Below are positions 19,891 to 31,741 of a DNA stretch of 64,000 bases, piece by piece. The stretch lies in contig JAUTDP010000010.1 of NCBI GenBank assembly GCA_033439795.1, positions 2,728,001 through 2,792,000 on the forward strand. The letters run 5' to 3'. Source of the stretch: Sordaria brevicollis. Taxonomy: Eukaryota > Ascomycota > Sordariomycetes > Sordariales > Sordariaceae. The position numbers and the translations under genes were made by a program. Numbering within the stretch: the first letter of the stretch is position 1; each line of letters opens with the position of its first letter. Below the pieces are notes generated by a model that was given only the letters and a program-made list of their open reading frames with translations, was not told the origin of the DNA and ran no database searches.

Positions 19891-22127
19891 CTAAGCCTTC
19901 CGAAAACTTCCATGAATCTTTCCGTCTTCTCCCTCCGTACTTCCCTCCTCCTCTTCCTCCTCAACTTCAACTTCCACCTCCCCATCACTCTCATACTCAC
20001 TAGCATCCCCAATCTCCCCCATCCCATCATCACTCTCATCGTCGCTATCATCACTATCATCTTCCTCCTCATCACTGCTGTCATCACCCTCGCCATGCTT
20101 ATCAAGCACAGCGATACTCCTCCACTCGACGTAATTCTTGTCTAGATCCAACCATCTCTTTGCTACTGGTAGCTGGAAGGGGTCAAATGGGAAGCAAGCC
20201 TCGATGTGCGTCCAGTTTTCGTGATCGAATTCGAATCCGGAGTCGCGGAGGGCGCCGCCGGTGGCGTACGAGGAGGTGAAGAATTGGGACAGGTGGATAG
20301 TTTTGTTCTTCTCGATTTGTGGGTAGATGTAGATTAAGCGGAGGTGGTGTGAAAGACGGGCGAATTCGTCGACGATGATGGGGGAGCAGCATTTTAGGGG
20401 CTGTTTTTGTCACTCGTTAGCAGCTTGCACCATGGGGTTAAGTGATAAAGTGGACGGAAACGTACATTAAGCTTGCTCGCAATATTCACCTGCAACCGCT
20501 CCCTCAACCCTCTCATCCACGGCAGTTCCTGGCCCAAGAAACTCGCCGGGTCGTCCCAGTCGAAAGTATCCGGCACCGAGTCGCGGTCGATCAGGTCCCG
20601 CCAGCGGAAACAGAAGATGTATAGCAATCCCTGAAAGTACGCATAATACTGACTATAGCGCCGGATGTCGGGTCCGCGGCAGCTGGTGTGGGTGTTTCTG
20701 TAGTGATCGATGTAGTCGAGGAACGTCTGGGCGATGAGCTGGACTTGGTCGCTTTGCATGCGCGCGCCGCGGGCTGTGAAGGAGGCAAGGTAAGCGACGG
20801 CTGCTTGCTTGACTACGGGCGCTCGCGTGGATTGGAAGGCGATGTTGAAGAGTGTGCCGAGGAACATCTCCATTAGTCGGTTGGACTTCATGGCGAACTT
20901 GAAGAGGAGGTATTGTGTGTGTCGTGATTTGAGATGGGGGAGGATGACGTTGACAAAGTCTGTTAGAAGATCTTCGAACGTTGACAGTGCCTGTGGGCTA
21001 TCGGGGTCTGCGAAGACGGGGTCGTAAATCGAGAATAGCAGGTCGAGAATGGCGTCCATGGTCTCGAGCTTGCTCTTTAGCAAGATGATCCGCCGTGTTT
21101 GCTCGTCGTTTTCCTCCTCATCTTCGTCGTCTGAATCGGCGTCGCTCATGGCATCATCGTCCTCGTCATCGCTCTTAGCGTTCGAGGCTTCCAGTTGTCG
21201 TAGAACCGCCCGTGTGGTCTCATCGTCATCGTTCTCCAGATCGAGTGTCATCTCGACGTCCAGCTTCACCAATCGTGAGAGGATCAGCTCCATTATGTCC
21301 CGTTCCAAATCCGGCTTGTCCGCCTTTAGCCTGAGCAAGTGATCAATATACTCCATATGTCTCGTCTTCGACTCTTCGGTATGTGGAAAGTTGTGCGCTA
21401 CGATGTCGAGAATCATCGGTCGTGCATCGGCGTAGAGCTCGAGGAGGTACTTGAGACCGAGATGTAGCCGCTCCTTCTTCGTCTCGCTATCGACGGGCGG
21501 GAACCCCGGTACGACTTCTACAGTCGAGGATCGTGTCTCTGTGAACTTGTCGACCATCATCGAGAGTACCTGTTGCCTGAATGACACCTTTGCCGCCAAG
21601 GCTGCCAGTAGCTGAATGTACGCCCGTGCAAAAACATCGTCTCTGTCCAGCCATGTGCAACTGAGCACCGCCCGTATAAGTCCCGAACATGATCTATCCA
21701 GCAATGGTACGTGGCTGGTCAACGCCACGACGTAGACCTGGAGATCTTGTGGTCGTGGTGCATCGGCATCTTCCTCTTCGACTGCAATCGTTCGCTTCGG
21801 GCTCGGGGCAAAGATTTCCTTCAGGCCATCGTAATCCTCGTCGTCTCCGCGGACGTGACCCTCGAGGGCCTGCTTGACCTCTCGCTTCGCGTCGTCCAGC
21901 GTCTTGCCGCCGAACTCCTTGATCATGTTGAGCTTGTCGTTGAACATGACGGTTTTCCTCTTCTTGGCGGGGCTGCTGCCTGGAAGGCCGTCGCTGCTCT
22001 CGCCGTCCTCTTCCCTGGACCTTCTCCCGAGCACTGTCGACGGCTTTCGTAGGATGGACTTGATGGCGGATGAGTTGAGCGGGGCTACTACCTGCGATCG
22101 GGTCGCGACCGGAGTAAGAGTCGTCAT
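19891..22127 (-). CDS. rrn3: RNA polymerase I transcription initiation factor Rrn3
   Basis: Rrn3 binds RNA polymerase I and recruits it to the rDNA promoter in the nucleolus. Exons complement(19891..20400, 20466..22127) give 723 residues. The HEAT-repeat body is recognisable: CSGLIRAVLSCTWLDRDDVF, YIDHLLRL, ILSRLVKLDVEM, then the acidic loop (SDDEDDDAMSD to DEEENDEQ), LDAILDLLFSIYDP-like helices, FVNVILPHLKSRHTQYLLFKF, YLASFTARG, and the C-terminal FCFRWRDLIDRD followed by the LNPLKCC-VDEFARLSHHLRLIY join across the intron. The 65-nt intron (GTACGT, CTAAC, ACAG) is phase 0. The C terminus is a long Asp/Glu/Ser tail, as in other fungi. Start at 22127 is the first ATG giving a typical N terminus; the upstream open stretch to 22352 is leader. 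In yeast Rrn3 is growth-regulated by phosphorylation; the acidic Ser loop would fit that. Confidence 0.95.
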
Positions 22128-23466
22128 TGTAATCGATCGAAGATTATATGGGGGTGGGCGGATAACAATTCGCCGTCGAACCGGGGGTTGGTCTATTATC
22201 TGGAGATTATTTTGTCGATAGGATGTGGATCCCTGGGGTATCGATTTGGCCGGCAGAAAAAAAAAAAGAGGACGAAGATTATAAACTAGCGTGGTGGTGA
22301 GGTGGAAATGGAAAAGGTACTCGGTCTGCCGTTCAAATTCTTCGATATGCACGCTGTGAAAAATGTCCTGTGGCAGACAGGTGATGGTATGGTGATGATC
22401 AGGTCTCTCTCACTCTCGGCTCCCGTCGTCGCAGATTTGGGCAGTCGACAATAGCATACTTGTCGAGATTGTGATTGAAGAGATTACAAGCGACAGAAGG
22501 TACGGGAGTCTCCTTGGGCCAGTGGCATTCCGCGCTGGATCTGGTCTTTTTCTGGGTCGGGTTGCTGGCCGCAAGGATACCGCTTGAAAGAGTTTTGTTT
22601 ACGCTGTGATGAGGGAGACAAATCAATTGGCAACACTGGACATGTTTTTTTCTGATTCTATTAGCGGACCCGAAAGGTCTCCATTTGCCCCCACAGAATG
22701 GCACGTGCGCAATGGTCTATGTGGGTCGACGGTGACGGTTTAGGCAGGCGGTGAGCCTATCAGTTTCGGTGAGTGACGCTTGATTACATAACCACCATCA
22801 TCGGATTCAACCTCCATGTTGACAAGGACTGAAGGAAACATCCAAAACGGTCAACAGGATCGATGGAATGAGATCAACGACTTGGGACTTGTATAAATGA
22901 TGTTTCCAATCTCCCGTCTATTCATTATTGTCCACATGGATGGATCATAGCCAACGTTTGGTCAAAATCACAAAAACCAACAATAGCATGCCCATCACAT
23001 CCAGTTGTGTCTGTCTCAATATGACAATATTCATAACCACTCTTTACGCCAGCTAGCCTACTTAAATACCAATTTTGATGGCCGCTCCTGTATCTTTGAA
23101 TACCAAACAAAATCCACCCCAAGAGAAAGGAAATACAAAAACATAGCAAGAGTGTAGAGACCGCTGCTCATAGCCGTCGCAGGCACAAGCAACAATCCCA
23201 ACCAAATGTTTACATACATCAGAATCTCGGCAATGCTGAGTAGGGGCATTGGTGATCCTTTCCCCGAGTTCCAGTGGCTGGTGCACCTTCTTCAGTGATC
23301 GTAGGCTTCTCTTCAGAACGACTGCAGTCTGCAGTCTCCATTCGAAACCGAATCATCGAACGTCTCACTTGCGTGCAGGATGTCGTCTGGGTCGCCCACC
23401 GCGATTCTTGGGCTAGGGAGCCTCCGTACTCGGGCCTTGTTGCAAAAAATCGGGGCCATAAAACTC
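22128..23466. other. Upstream of rrn3 and 3' flank of hap3
   Basis: 1.3 kb without a confident gene. It contains the rrn3 5' leader and promoter (with a short A run near 22259) and, nearer 23466, the probable hap3 3' UTR. One small hydrophobic frame is listed separately. Confidence 0.45.
23058..23249 (-). CDS. Possible small membrane protein (doubtful)
   Basis: A 63-residue ATG-started frame with two hydrophobic stretches (ILMYVNIWLGLLLVPATAM and LYTLAMFLYFLSLGVDFVWY) and a charged C terminus. It lies 218 bp downstream of the hap3 stop on the same strand, so it may simply be 3' UTR. No family recognised. Kept only because the two-helix pattern is more regular than in neighbouring shadow frames. 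Confidence 0.2.
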   Translation of the reverse strand: MPLLSIAEILMYVNIWLGLLLVPATAMSSGLYTLAMFLYFLSLGVDFVWYSKIQERPSKLVFK

Positions 23467-24826
23467 CTAGTATCCTTCCGCACCACCGCCGTTATGACCT
23501 GTCTGGGCACCGTAGAGGTTGTAGCCTTGAGCATCGCCGCCCTCTTGCTGACCGAGGTCATTGCTGGAAAAGCCGCCCTGTCCAGGTTGGCCCTGGCCCT
23601 GGGGCGCTCCATAGCCTTGGCTTCCGGGACGGTTCTGCTGGTTCTCGCTACGATTTGTCTGATTCTGCTGCTACTGGAGTTAGCTGAATTTTTCCATCAT
23701 AAGCTGCCCAGTGCCTGTGTCTCGATATCATATCGGCTCGAAACACCACGAGGCAAACGAGGCAGAACGAGACCCGTGATACAGATGGGTCAGCGGATTG
23801 GGAATCTGTTCGGGTAAAGACTTACTTCTCTATATTTGGAGAGATAAATCTTGAGAGCCTCTGCGTAATTCTCAAATCCCAGAGATGTCATGGCGAAGAG
23901 AATATCCTCCCCATTAACGGTTTTACGCTTTTCTTGCTGGCATTTTTCCGACGCTGTGATAGGTCAGATCCAACGTATTCTTCTGACTGGATAGGAGGAG
24001 AGACCAATATAGTCTTTGTACATACCTTCGCTGGTGATGAAAGAGATGAACTCGCTAACGCACTCTTGCATGCACTCCTTGGCCTCTTTGGCTATCTTTG
24101 CATTTTCGGGAAGCGCATTCTTCATAATCCGGGCGACTGGGGCAAAGTTGCGTATGTTAGCATCATAAGCATCACATCTATCCGCCTTGGAAGACGACGA
24201 AGAAGCGCGCGGCGCTTCGGGCGACTTGGGCGACGAATGGTGAGACATGGAAGTGTGTGTAGAGAATATACGCGCAGCGGCTGTTCCAGAAGTGCTTCTC
24301 AAGCCCCAAAGAAGCAGCAAGACAGAAGCGAAGCCAGTCGGAGACGGTCTCGGTGTCTCTCTTTCTCGTCTGCCAAATCCCCGGCCATGAACGGGACATG
24401 GTTCCATGCAAGCGCAAGCGGGCGTGCTGCTCTGATCTGCTCTCTGTCTGGCCACACGGCTAGTAGAACACACACGCACTCCCACGAGGGAGACGGGCGC
24501 ACACACGAATCATGGTCTGTGACTGTCCACAAAGATCCTAGAGACAGAGACACAAAGGAGGCTCAAGGGCCCGCCGGCACCGAGACAGAGTAAGGGAGAC
24601 GGGTAGAGGAAGGTAGGTCAAGAAGGGCAAGAGGTAGGATAGGCAACGAGGTGTGTAACATACCATTGGCTATGGGCAACCACCGGTCTTGTTCCTTGAC
24701 TTCGAACTCATACTGGTTGAGCCCGCTCGAGTGTGGGTCCTGAGGGTCGTTCATTTGTGGTTCCTCTCCGGGTGACGGTGCACCTTGTTCGACATCCTTT
24801 GAATTGGATTGGGGGGAGTCGGACAT
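23467..24826 (-). CDS. hap3: CCAAT-binding factor subunit Hap3/NF-YB
   Basis: Histone-fold subunit of the nuclear CCAAT-binding complex (Hap2/Hap3/Hap5, NF-Y). Four exons, complement(23467..23670, 23826..23953, 24026..24136, 24664..24826), give 201 residues. The conserved core runs from [10 protein letters not shown] through [61 protein letters not shown] and [15 protein letters not shown]. All splice junctions rebuild family residues (N-V, E-A, E-Q). Introns are 527, 72 and 155 nt, with CTAAC-type branches; the first is unusually long. Exon 4 begins at a TAG/CAG tandem acceptor, so one Gln more or less is possible. The tail is Gln/Gly-rich and ends GGGAEGY. Start at 24826 is the only ATG before the core. 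The 4.5-kb upstream space is unusually large. Confidence 0.96.
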
Positions 24827-27800
24827 ATTTGGCTACCTGCAGCGGCTGCTCACGTCTTTCTAAATTCCTTGGACTGCCAGCTCGCACAGACTGGATTAAG
24901 GTAGACTGGGGAGATGATGTGTCGTTGGACACGTTGCAAGGGTCGTTAGGTAAGGCTTGAGGCCACTTTTTTTTTTCTTGGGCGGCTCGGCCTGCAGGAT
25001 ACTGCGTCAATCGTCCCCCTGTTTTTCGCGTGTCCAGGGATCCTTCAGGCTGTGACGGAGGGCCGGGGCTGGGCACGATGGGGTACGGAGGGTACTTTTT
25101 GGAGCAAAGATGGGGGGTGGTGGCGATGAGAAGGAGGGACGGGAGAAGCCCGAGGACTGGATATGGCAGCCCGAACCCGAATCTCAGGCTGTTCCGTCTG
25201 ATGTTCCCTTTCTAGCGGCACGCTCGGTACCTGTAGCGAAGAGTGAGGGGGCTTGTTCCGGGGGTTTGAATGGGTGGCCCGACAAGACTGGTGACTGGAC
25301 GGGGCACTGCGGGTCCTACCCAAGGGTGCAGGGTGGTGTCTCTAGCGCGGGCTTGCCTGGAGACTCTTTGGAGACTCTGGGGCTCTGGAACCTTGCCGGC
25401 GTCCGCTATGGATCGCCTTGTTGCAGAACTGGTGCGGTCGTAAACAGGATGACCAACAACGGCCAACAAGATTGTACCTCTATAGGTAGACCGGCCCTGT
25501 TGCAAGCAGAGTGTATGTGTATGTTCCCGTGTCCCCGGATTCGACGTTTCGTCAAGTCCTTTCTCTTACTGCTGCTGCTTCTGCTGCTGCTGCTTGTTGA
25601 TGTCCTCCTGATGTTGTGTGTCTCTGTGTACACACGGGTCGCTGTTACACCACACGGCGATGGGCTGGTGATGGTTGGCTCTTTGGCTCTACTTGTCCGG
25701 GCCAGCACAGGGCAAAGCAACGCGACTTTGTTCTTTTGGCTTGCGGCGGGGGTACGTAGAGGGACAAAGTAGCCTAGCGTGGTATATTTCTAGACTGTTT
25801 TGTGTATCGATGATGATTGTTTCTGCCTGGCGTTCGCCTCGTGGAAAAGGTAACCTGCAAAGTCGCGTCAGAAGAGCAAATCCAGTCAAGTTGATGGACC
25901 AATACTTGGCCGAACGTGGGACTACGACAGTGGATTGGACTGGGATGGGTTTGGGGATGGACGATAGAGACGGGGCACACGGGAGATGGAGACGGACGAC
26001 GGGACTGGAGCAGCAGCAGGGCGGCGTGATCACTGGAACCCGAACTGTTTGGCTGGGGAAAAGTGTGGAATAGCTCCCAGTGGAAGCTGCTAGGACCGGG
26101 CAAGTTGGGATGTTGGAGTTCAATGCCTCCGCCTTTCCAATTCCCCTTCACTTTCTGCGGAGCCAGCAACCAACAAGCACCTCACAGCACCTCACAGCAC
26201 CTCATGGCGCTCACGCAAAAGACGGGATGGTAGACTTCTGTGGTGTGTGTGTGTGCGTGTGGTGGTGATGTGCGCAATGATGCAGTGTGCGCATGGCAGC
26301 ATGGCGGCACCAAGGCAAGGCAAGTCTGTCTGTCTCCATGCTGTGGTCTGGCTCCTTCACTAGACTCCATCTTGTCTAGTGTCGTTTCGTCTTCACGATG
26401 TGTGTACGTACCAGTTTTATCAAGTGTCTGTATGGCTCCGATCCGTTGCCTCGCTGCTTCGCGTAGAGTACAAAAACGGGTTTCTGCTTTGTCCTGGTCG
26501 GGGTTGTTGTCGGACGGGCGTGTGTATCCACGTCGAAGTTTGGGGTTGTTTGACTGGGGAGCGCGTCAACGGTGGTAGAGGAATGGTAGGGTACCTCTTG
26601 GGTTAGGGTGTCGAGATAATTGAGAGTGTTGAGTGTAAATGGATATTCTTTCTTAGTGGATAATTTGGATGTCCAAGTCGGTTGGCCAATATGGATGTGC
26701 AAATGTCAAGGCAGGTAGTTGCAGGCACGTCTGTCAGGTCGTTGTCGTTTCCTTCCGTGTCTGAGATGCATGGAAACACAAAAACCAAGACAAAGCCGCA
26801 AATTCGTGGGGTTGGTCGCTCTTGCCGTGACAATGTCAGCTTGATTGACAGCTCCTTCCAAAACACTGCACTAACAATTTACAAACGAACAAAAGGAAAT
26901 CGGGTGAAGGTAGGAGCATGCGGGAGAAGCGGGTCTCCTCCAAATCATGCGCCGCACTCCAGCCCGAATGGGAATAGCTGCGTTGTAATGTTCCAGCGAC
27001 TTTAGCGAACATCCCGGCCTCGCCAGCACAACGTTGGATTTTGAAGAACGACAACGACAACACCTCACGAACCTTGACAACTCAACCCGATTGCTGATAT
27101 CGACTCATAATGGTACATAAATACCCAACTGATACCTCTCGATGTGACGGCCGCTTGGGTTTATTTACTTGATCATTGCTGGCATCAAACTGCCGACTTT
27201 GATACCCTTCGTGTGGCCTCACCAACTCCATTTCCATGTTCAAACCCATCAAAGGAAGGCCGCTTTCATGGACACAAATCCAGACCAGAGGCATCAGAGT
27301 TCCCCTCACCCGACCCTGGTATCTTGATCTATTCTGGACCCCGTTTCCCCACTCCTGATCGATGGATATCAACATCCCCATGACGACGAGTCACCCGACT
27401 GTCACTCCTCGCACTCAACAAGACGTCAATATCTGATATCCGTGGACCGACAACAAGAGCGGTGAAAGCGCATCGTCCGTGACCTCCTCAGAGGGTTGCA
27501 TGCTTGCGACTATCGGCAAGGATAATGCGCAAAACAATAGTCAGTCCATTGCTTTTCAAGTCATCACCAACACAGCAAAGCAACAGTTGAGTATCTCTAG
27601 ACGGTGATGATGCCGAACGTCAACGCCATTCCAAATATGATATCTTGGCGAAACATCAACCCCAGCTTCAGGGCGACGAATACCTGAAAGGTGGGTGGAG
27701 ACAGCCTCTGATTCGACAATGGCTGTGATATATCGACACCATCTTCAACCCAAACAACAGGAACCAGAAGGCTGAAAATTATCAAAAAAGCCCAATCGAC

Positions 27801-29323
27801 GCCCGCTCTGCGAAATCCAACCACCACGGCTTTTGGGCCGAAAAGAGGCTGGGGCTCTCTCGTTGTTGTTGGGGGTCCCAAAGCAGACCGATCCCAAAGG
27901 AAAGGTGTGTGTGATGACTGGCTGGGGCTTTTCACTATCACCTCTCTTTTTGATATGCCCGCCCCCGCCCTTCTGTTTATGTTTCCCATGCTGCGGGTAA
28001 CCATTCACAAACTACTGAACATAAACCCATCACACGAGGCTGGGACGACCTCGAAAACCGGACCTCGTCACCTCAGTGGTCGTCACAAAGCCACTTTCTT
28101 CGCCAATGATGGATTTTAGATGGGATCTCGACAGCCTTATTGGAAGATATTCCGGAGATTATGTGAGAAAATCCCCTGTTGGCTCACAAAAAAGAGAGCT
28201 ATCACGGTCACGGGTGTCCTCTCAGACTCTGTCGAAAATCACCCTTCTCTCACTGGCAGTACAGAAATGAAAAAAGTTGGGGCTGGCCAACAGGAAGCCC
28301 CTTTGAAACCCGAGTTTCATGATCTGCTGCTGTGCGACTGGACCGGACATTCAAATCCTCAAGCCCTCAAAAGCTAACCGGCTTACTCACATCTCAAGCC
28401 ACACATACACAAAAGTAAAGCGGAGAAAATGACGCCGTCTTTCCGCCCGCCAGCCCGCTGACGGCAAGTCCGTCATCTCAGACATTTCTATCATTCTTCG
28501 CAGTAGCTCATCATCGGTCTCTGTTGCTTGCTCGCTTGGCTTCGCTTTGCTTTCTCTTTGCTTTCTCTCTGCTTTGCTTTTCTCGCGGGTTCCAGTCCAA
28601 TCGAAGCCCAACCAGCCAACCAACTGTGCTGGCTGGGCTTTTGGTAAACAGGTGAAGAAGGATTTCCGGCCTCCCGGTTGGGCACTGAGACGCGCCCTCT
28701 TTGCCGCTAGGCTGCAGTGAGCCTCCTTGGGAGTACTAGGAGAGGTTTGGATGACAACTCATCAACCACACCACCATGGCCGTCATATTCGGCATCTCTA
28801 AACATCGAAAAAGCACAAATATGCCGTGACAACTGTCAACCGATTGTTCATTCCTTGCCTTGCAAATACTGAAAAAAAAAATATGACGCGCTGGAGTCTC
28901 CTGATTATCCCATTTCTGGAGAAATACTCCAAACCACCATCCATCTGCTGATGTCGGCCGTCCCTTGACAATCTTCATCATCGGCATTTAATCCATCATC
29001 TGATTCTCTAAGCACTTTTCGATATCGCCCTGCTGGAACAGAAAACGTCTAATACGACGTCATCGTCTGGATCTTCCTCGCCTTTATATGCCGAACCTTG
29101 CTCCTTGACTTGAACACGTCAACAGCCGTTCCATCCTTAGTGACATGGCATCAGGTTTATATCCACTTAGTTGAACCTTCAAGAACATTCCGTCACTTTG
29201 CTTCATGAGGAATCACCTCTTCACTATGACGAATTCGAAACAACGTGAAATGGTGGGGGTATTGTATGCCTTACACTATACCTTTCTAAAATCTTTCTGT
29301 CTTCCCTTCTCGTTACTGTTCCT
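24827..29323. other. 4.5-kb region with no supported protein gene
   Basis: Between hap3 (-) and the prefoldin gene (-). The largest open frame (25110-25772, +) encodes a Leu run from CTG repeats (about 25567-25596) and otherwise low-quality sequence, so I do not call it. Visible low-complexity spots include GT repeats near 26242-26262, CTCACAGCAC repeats near 26178-26205 and CTTTGCTTTCTCT repeats near 28540-28580. The stretch could be an extended hap3 promoter/leader or carry non-coding transcripts. Confidence 0.45.
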
Positions 29324-30327
29324 TCATGACTGAACAACCTGGACGTTGTTCTTCTTCTGTATAGTCGAGCAATGTGTCAGTTCACCATGTTTTTTCCCCA
29401 TATTTCAAAGCAGGGCCATGACCCTGAAACCCCGGGGAAAAAAGGAAGTGACAACATACCTTCCACTTATCCAGCTCCTCCTGCTTACTCTGATACTGCT
29501 TGACCAAGTCGTTCAACACCTTTTTGAGACCTTCGGCGTTGGTCTTGAGAGCGGGGACCACGTCCTGCACCGTCCTCTCCACCAGGACGCCGTTGATCAT
29601 ACGGAAGCACTTGCGGTCTGCGGGGAGGGGTTCGAGAGTTTCGAGGACGAGTCTATTTCTGGTGTCAATTAAGGTTTCCAAGATCGAAGATAAATCTTCC
29701 ACGTTCCAAGATCGAAGCCAGATTCTTCCAAGGTAAGGGACAGGTGAGGTGAGGAGTCAGAGGGTGAAATGGGGGAAAAGGGGCGGTGTGAAGTAGAGGG
29801 TATGAATACGAGGACCGAGCAAAGGAATGGAGATGGAAGGATCGAGAAGTGTTGAGAGGAAAAAGAAAAGCAAAATAACCACCACCCCTCCACCGACAAC
29901 AGTAAAGCGGTGTGATTATGTATGAATTTTCACAAAGCGAAGCAGGAAGGCAGGTTGCCGATGAGAGAAGAGTGAGGAGTTCACACCCTCACTCTCGCCT
30001 GAACCACCATCACCTTCACCACCCTCACTCTCACCCTCACCAAACCAGCTCGCCTCCCGCGGCTAAAGGAAAAGAAAAGACCAAGAGCCGAGATGGATAG
30101 AGAAACCTACTTATGCTCCTCAGCCTCCTGCTCAACATCACCAATCTTCTGGGCAATTTGTTGCAGAGTGTTCTTGTAAGTGGTGTACTGAAGCTGAAGG
30201 TCTATTTCACTTTCGTTAGCTATCCCGTCCGTATCATATGTGTGCAAGGGTCGGTGCCCCTCATCATCTCCCTGAAAATGCCACACTGACCTTGCTGCTT
30301 CTTCGCAGCTGCTTGTGATTGCGCCAT
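29324..30327 (-). CDS. pfd2: Prefoldin subunit 2 (Gim4)
   Basis: Beta-type subunit of the hexameric cytosolic prefoldin that hands unfolded actin and tubulin to CCT. Four exons, complement(29324..29356, 29460..29652, 30111..30201, 30291..30327), give 117 residues, matching the family length. Exon 1 encodes MAQSQAAAKKQQ; exon 2 LQLQYTTYKNTLQQIAQKIG with the first coiled-coil helix; exon 3 LVLETLEPLPADRKCFRMINGVLVERTV, the beta-hairpin signature, and the return helix; exon 4 is only KKNNVQVVQS, the typical prefoldin-2 C terminus. For exon 3 I used the TAG acceptor (giving EEHKLVLETL as in the family). A CAG acceptor 6 nt earlier would insert Asn-Arg. Introns are 89, 458 and 103 nt. Head-to-head with cmc2. 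Confidence 0.95.
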
Positions 30328-30759
30328 CTTTGTCGTTTTGATCTGGGAACTGTCGTTACGGTTTTCGGGAATATGTTCAGTGAGAAGTGAGAGGGTCTTC
30401 TTGTCGTCGAGTCGAAATCGGATAGGAGTCGTTGGCCAGTTCAGTGATGGTGACGGGAGGATAGGCCGAAAATGTTAGTGCTCAGGAGGTTTAGAAAACC
30501 GTTGGAGGGGCAGTTGCAGCTGCTGTTCTTGCGTCTTGGGGCTCGAGGTAGACTCTGGTTGGTCAAAGCTTCCCCTGTTCGTTTCTTCGTTAGCTCCGGT
30601 CCAGGCGCCTGCCGCGCCCGCGGTTTTTGATCTGATCATCCCGTCTTCCGTCCGTCGCGAATCGCAAATCGCAAGCCTGGAACCGGTCTTCTTGTTTTGC
30701 GACAACACCCAAGTTTGGTCTCTGCAGCTGTTCGTTCGGGACAGTTAAATCTGGTCAAG
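30328..30759. promoter_or_regulatory. Divergent promoter between pfd2 and cmc2
   Basis: 432 bp separating two outward-facing start codons. No other ORF is credible, so both promoters and 5' leaders must fit here. A GC-rich core is present near 30600-30650; I can name no specific factor site. Confidence 0.6.
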
Positions 30760-31197
30760 ATGCATCCTCACTTGCATACCAAGGACAATGCCGGTATGTT
30801 TTCCCTCTTCTTTTCCCTCCCCTTTCCCTCTACGATCCAACAGCGTTCCGCCCCTCCTCCGATCGAAACATCCCACCACCAGCCTACCAACCTACCAACC
30901 GATCCAAGCTTCCTTCTTCCCTCCCTCATACCCCTCTCCGAACCGAACCGACCGACCGACTAACTCCCAACTTCCACGACAACAACAGCCTGCCACGACG
31001 TCATGACCGCCTTCGAAGAATGCCACGCCCGCGGGTTCCTGTGGAAGTCGATGGGCATGTGCAACGAGCTCAAGGAGGAGCTGGCATCGTGCCTCCGGGC
31101 CGAACGGTTCAAGAACCAAAAGACCAACCAGAACAACGTGGCGGACAAGAAGGCAATTATCAGGCAGAAGTGGAAGGAGATTGATGAGAACTCTTGA
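30760..31197 (+). CDS. cmc2: Mitochondrial twin-CX9C protein Cmc2
   Basis: Intermembrane-space protein needed for cytochrome c oxidase biogenesis, imported by Mia40. Exons 30760..30793 and 30989..31197 give 80 residues. The N terminus MHPHLHTKDN is the family hallmark. The twin CX9C pairs are Cys13/Cys23 and Cys36/Cys46, in a helical hairpin with the typical EECHARGFLWKSMG turn and the CLRAERF exit. The C terminus is basic. The 195-nt intron has GTATGT and ACAG and is phase 1 within Ala12. Start is the first ATG in a good context. Confidence 0.95.
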
Positions 31198-31741
31198 ACA
31201 CGACTACCTCTACCACCTATCTACCTGCCGAGTTACCTATTCGCGATTCCGAATGGTCGAAACGCAACAGCCGGAAACCGAGCGAGCCGAAAGGACGAGC
31301 GTACGAACAACCGAAGCACCGGCTGTCCCTTTGACCGATACCTATTCTTACGAACTCAATGCGCTGCTTCATCCACAAGTGCACGACACGCTTGACTGAA
31401 GGCGACCGGGGACGGAGACTAGCTTCGGGATCTCGGGAAAAATGAGGAGGGAAAAGGACGACGAGCAGGAGGGGGAAAGGAAACGAACAAGAAGATTCGG
31501 AAATCAAAATACCACAAGTCAACCTCGACCACGAGAGACATACGCACAGGGCCATCAAGGTTCACACGAAACGATACCCCCCACTCCATTCATCGCATCA
31601 GGGACGGCGCAAACCTGCTTTTGTTTTGTTTTTTGTTGGATATCGGCTTATAGCAAAGAATACCATACTATCTCCTCCCTACAAGCACAGCATGTTCCGC
31701 ATCTTTCCCCCTCTTTCCAAATCCGGGCCCTCCTTGACGGC

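Noticed and set aside
25110..25772. 220-codon open frame upstream of hap3 with a Leu-rich run
   Set aside because: The Leu run is a CTG microsatellite, the rest is low-quality sequence and overlaps other open frames; no domain pattern.
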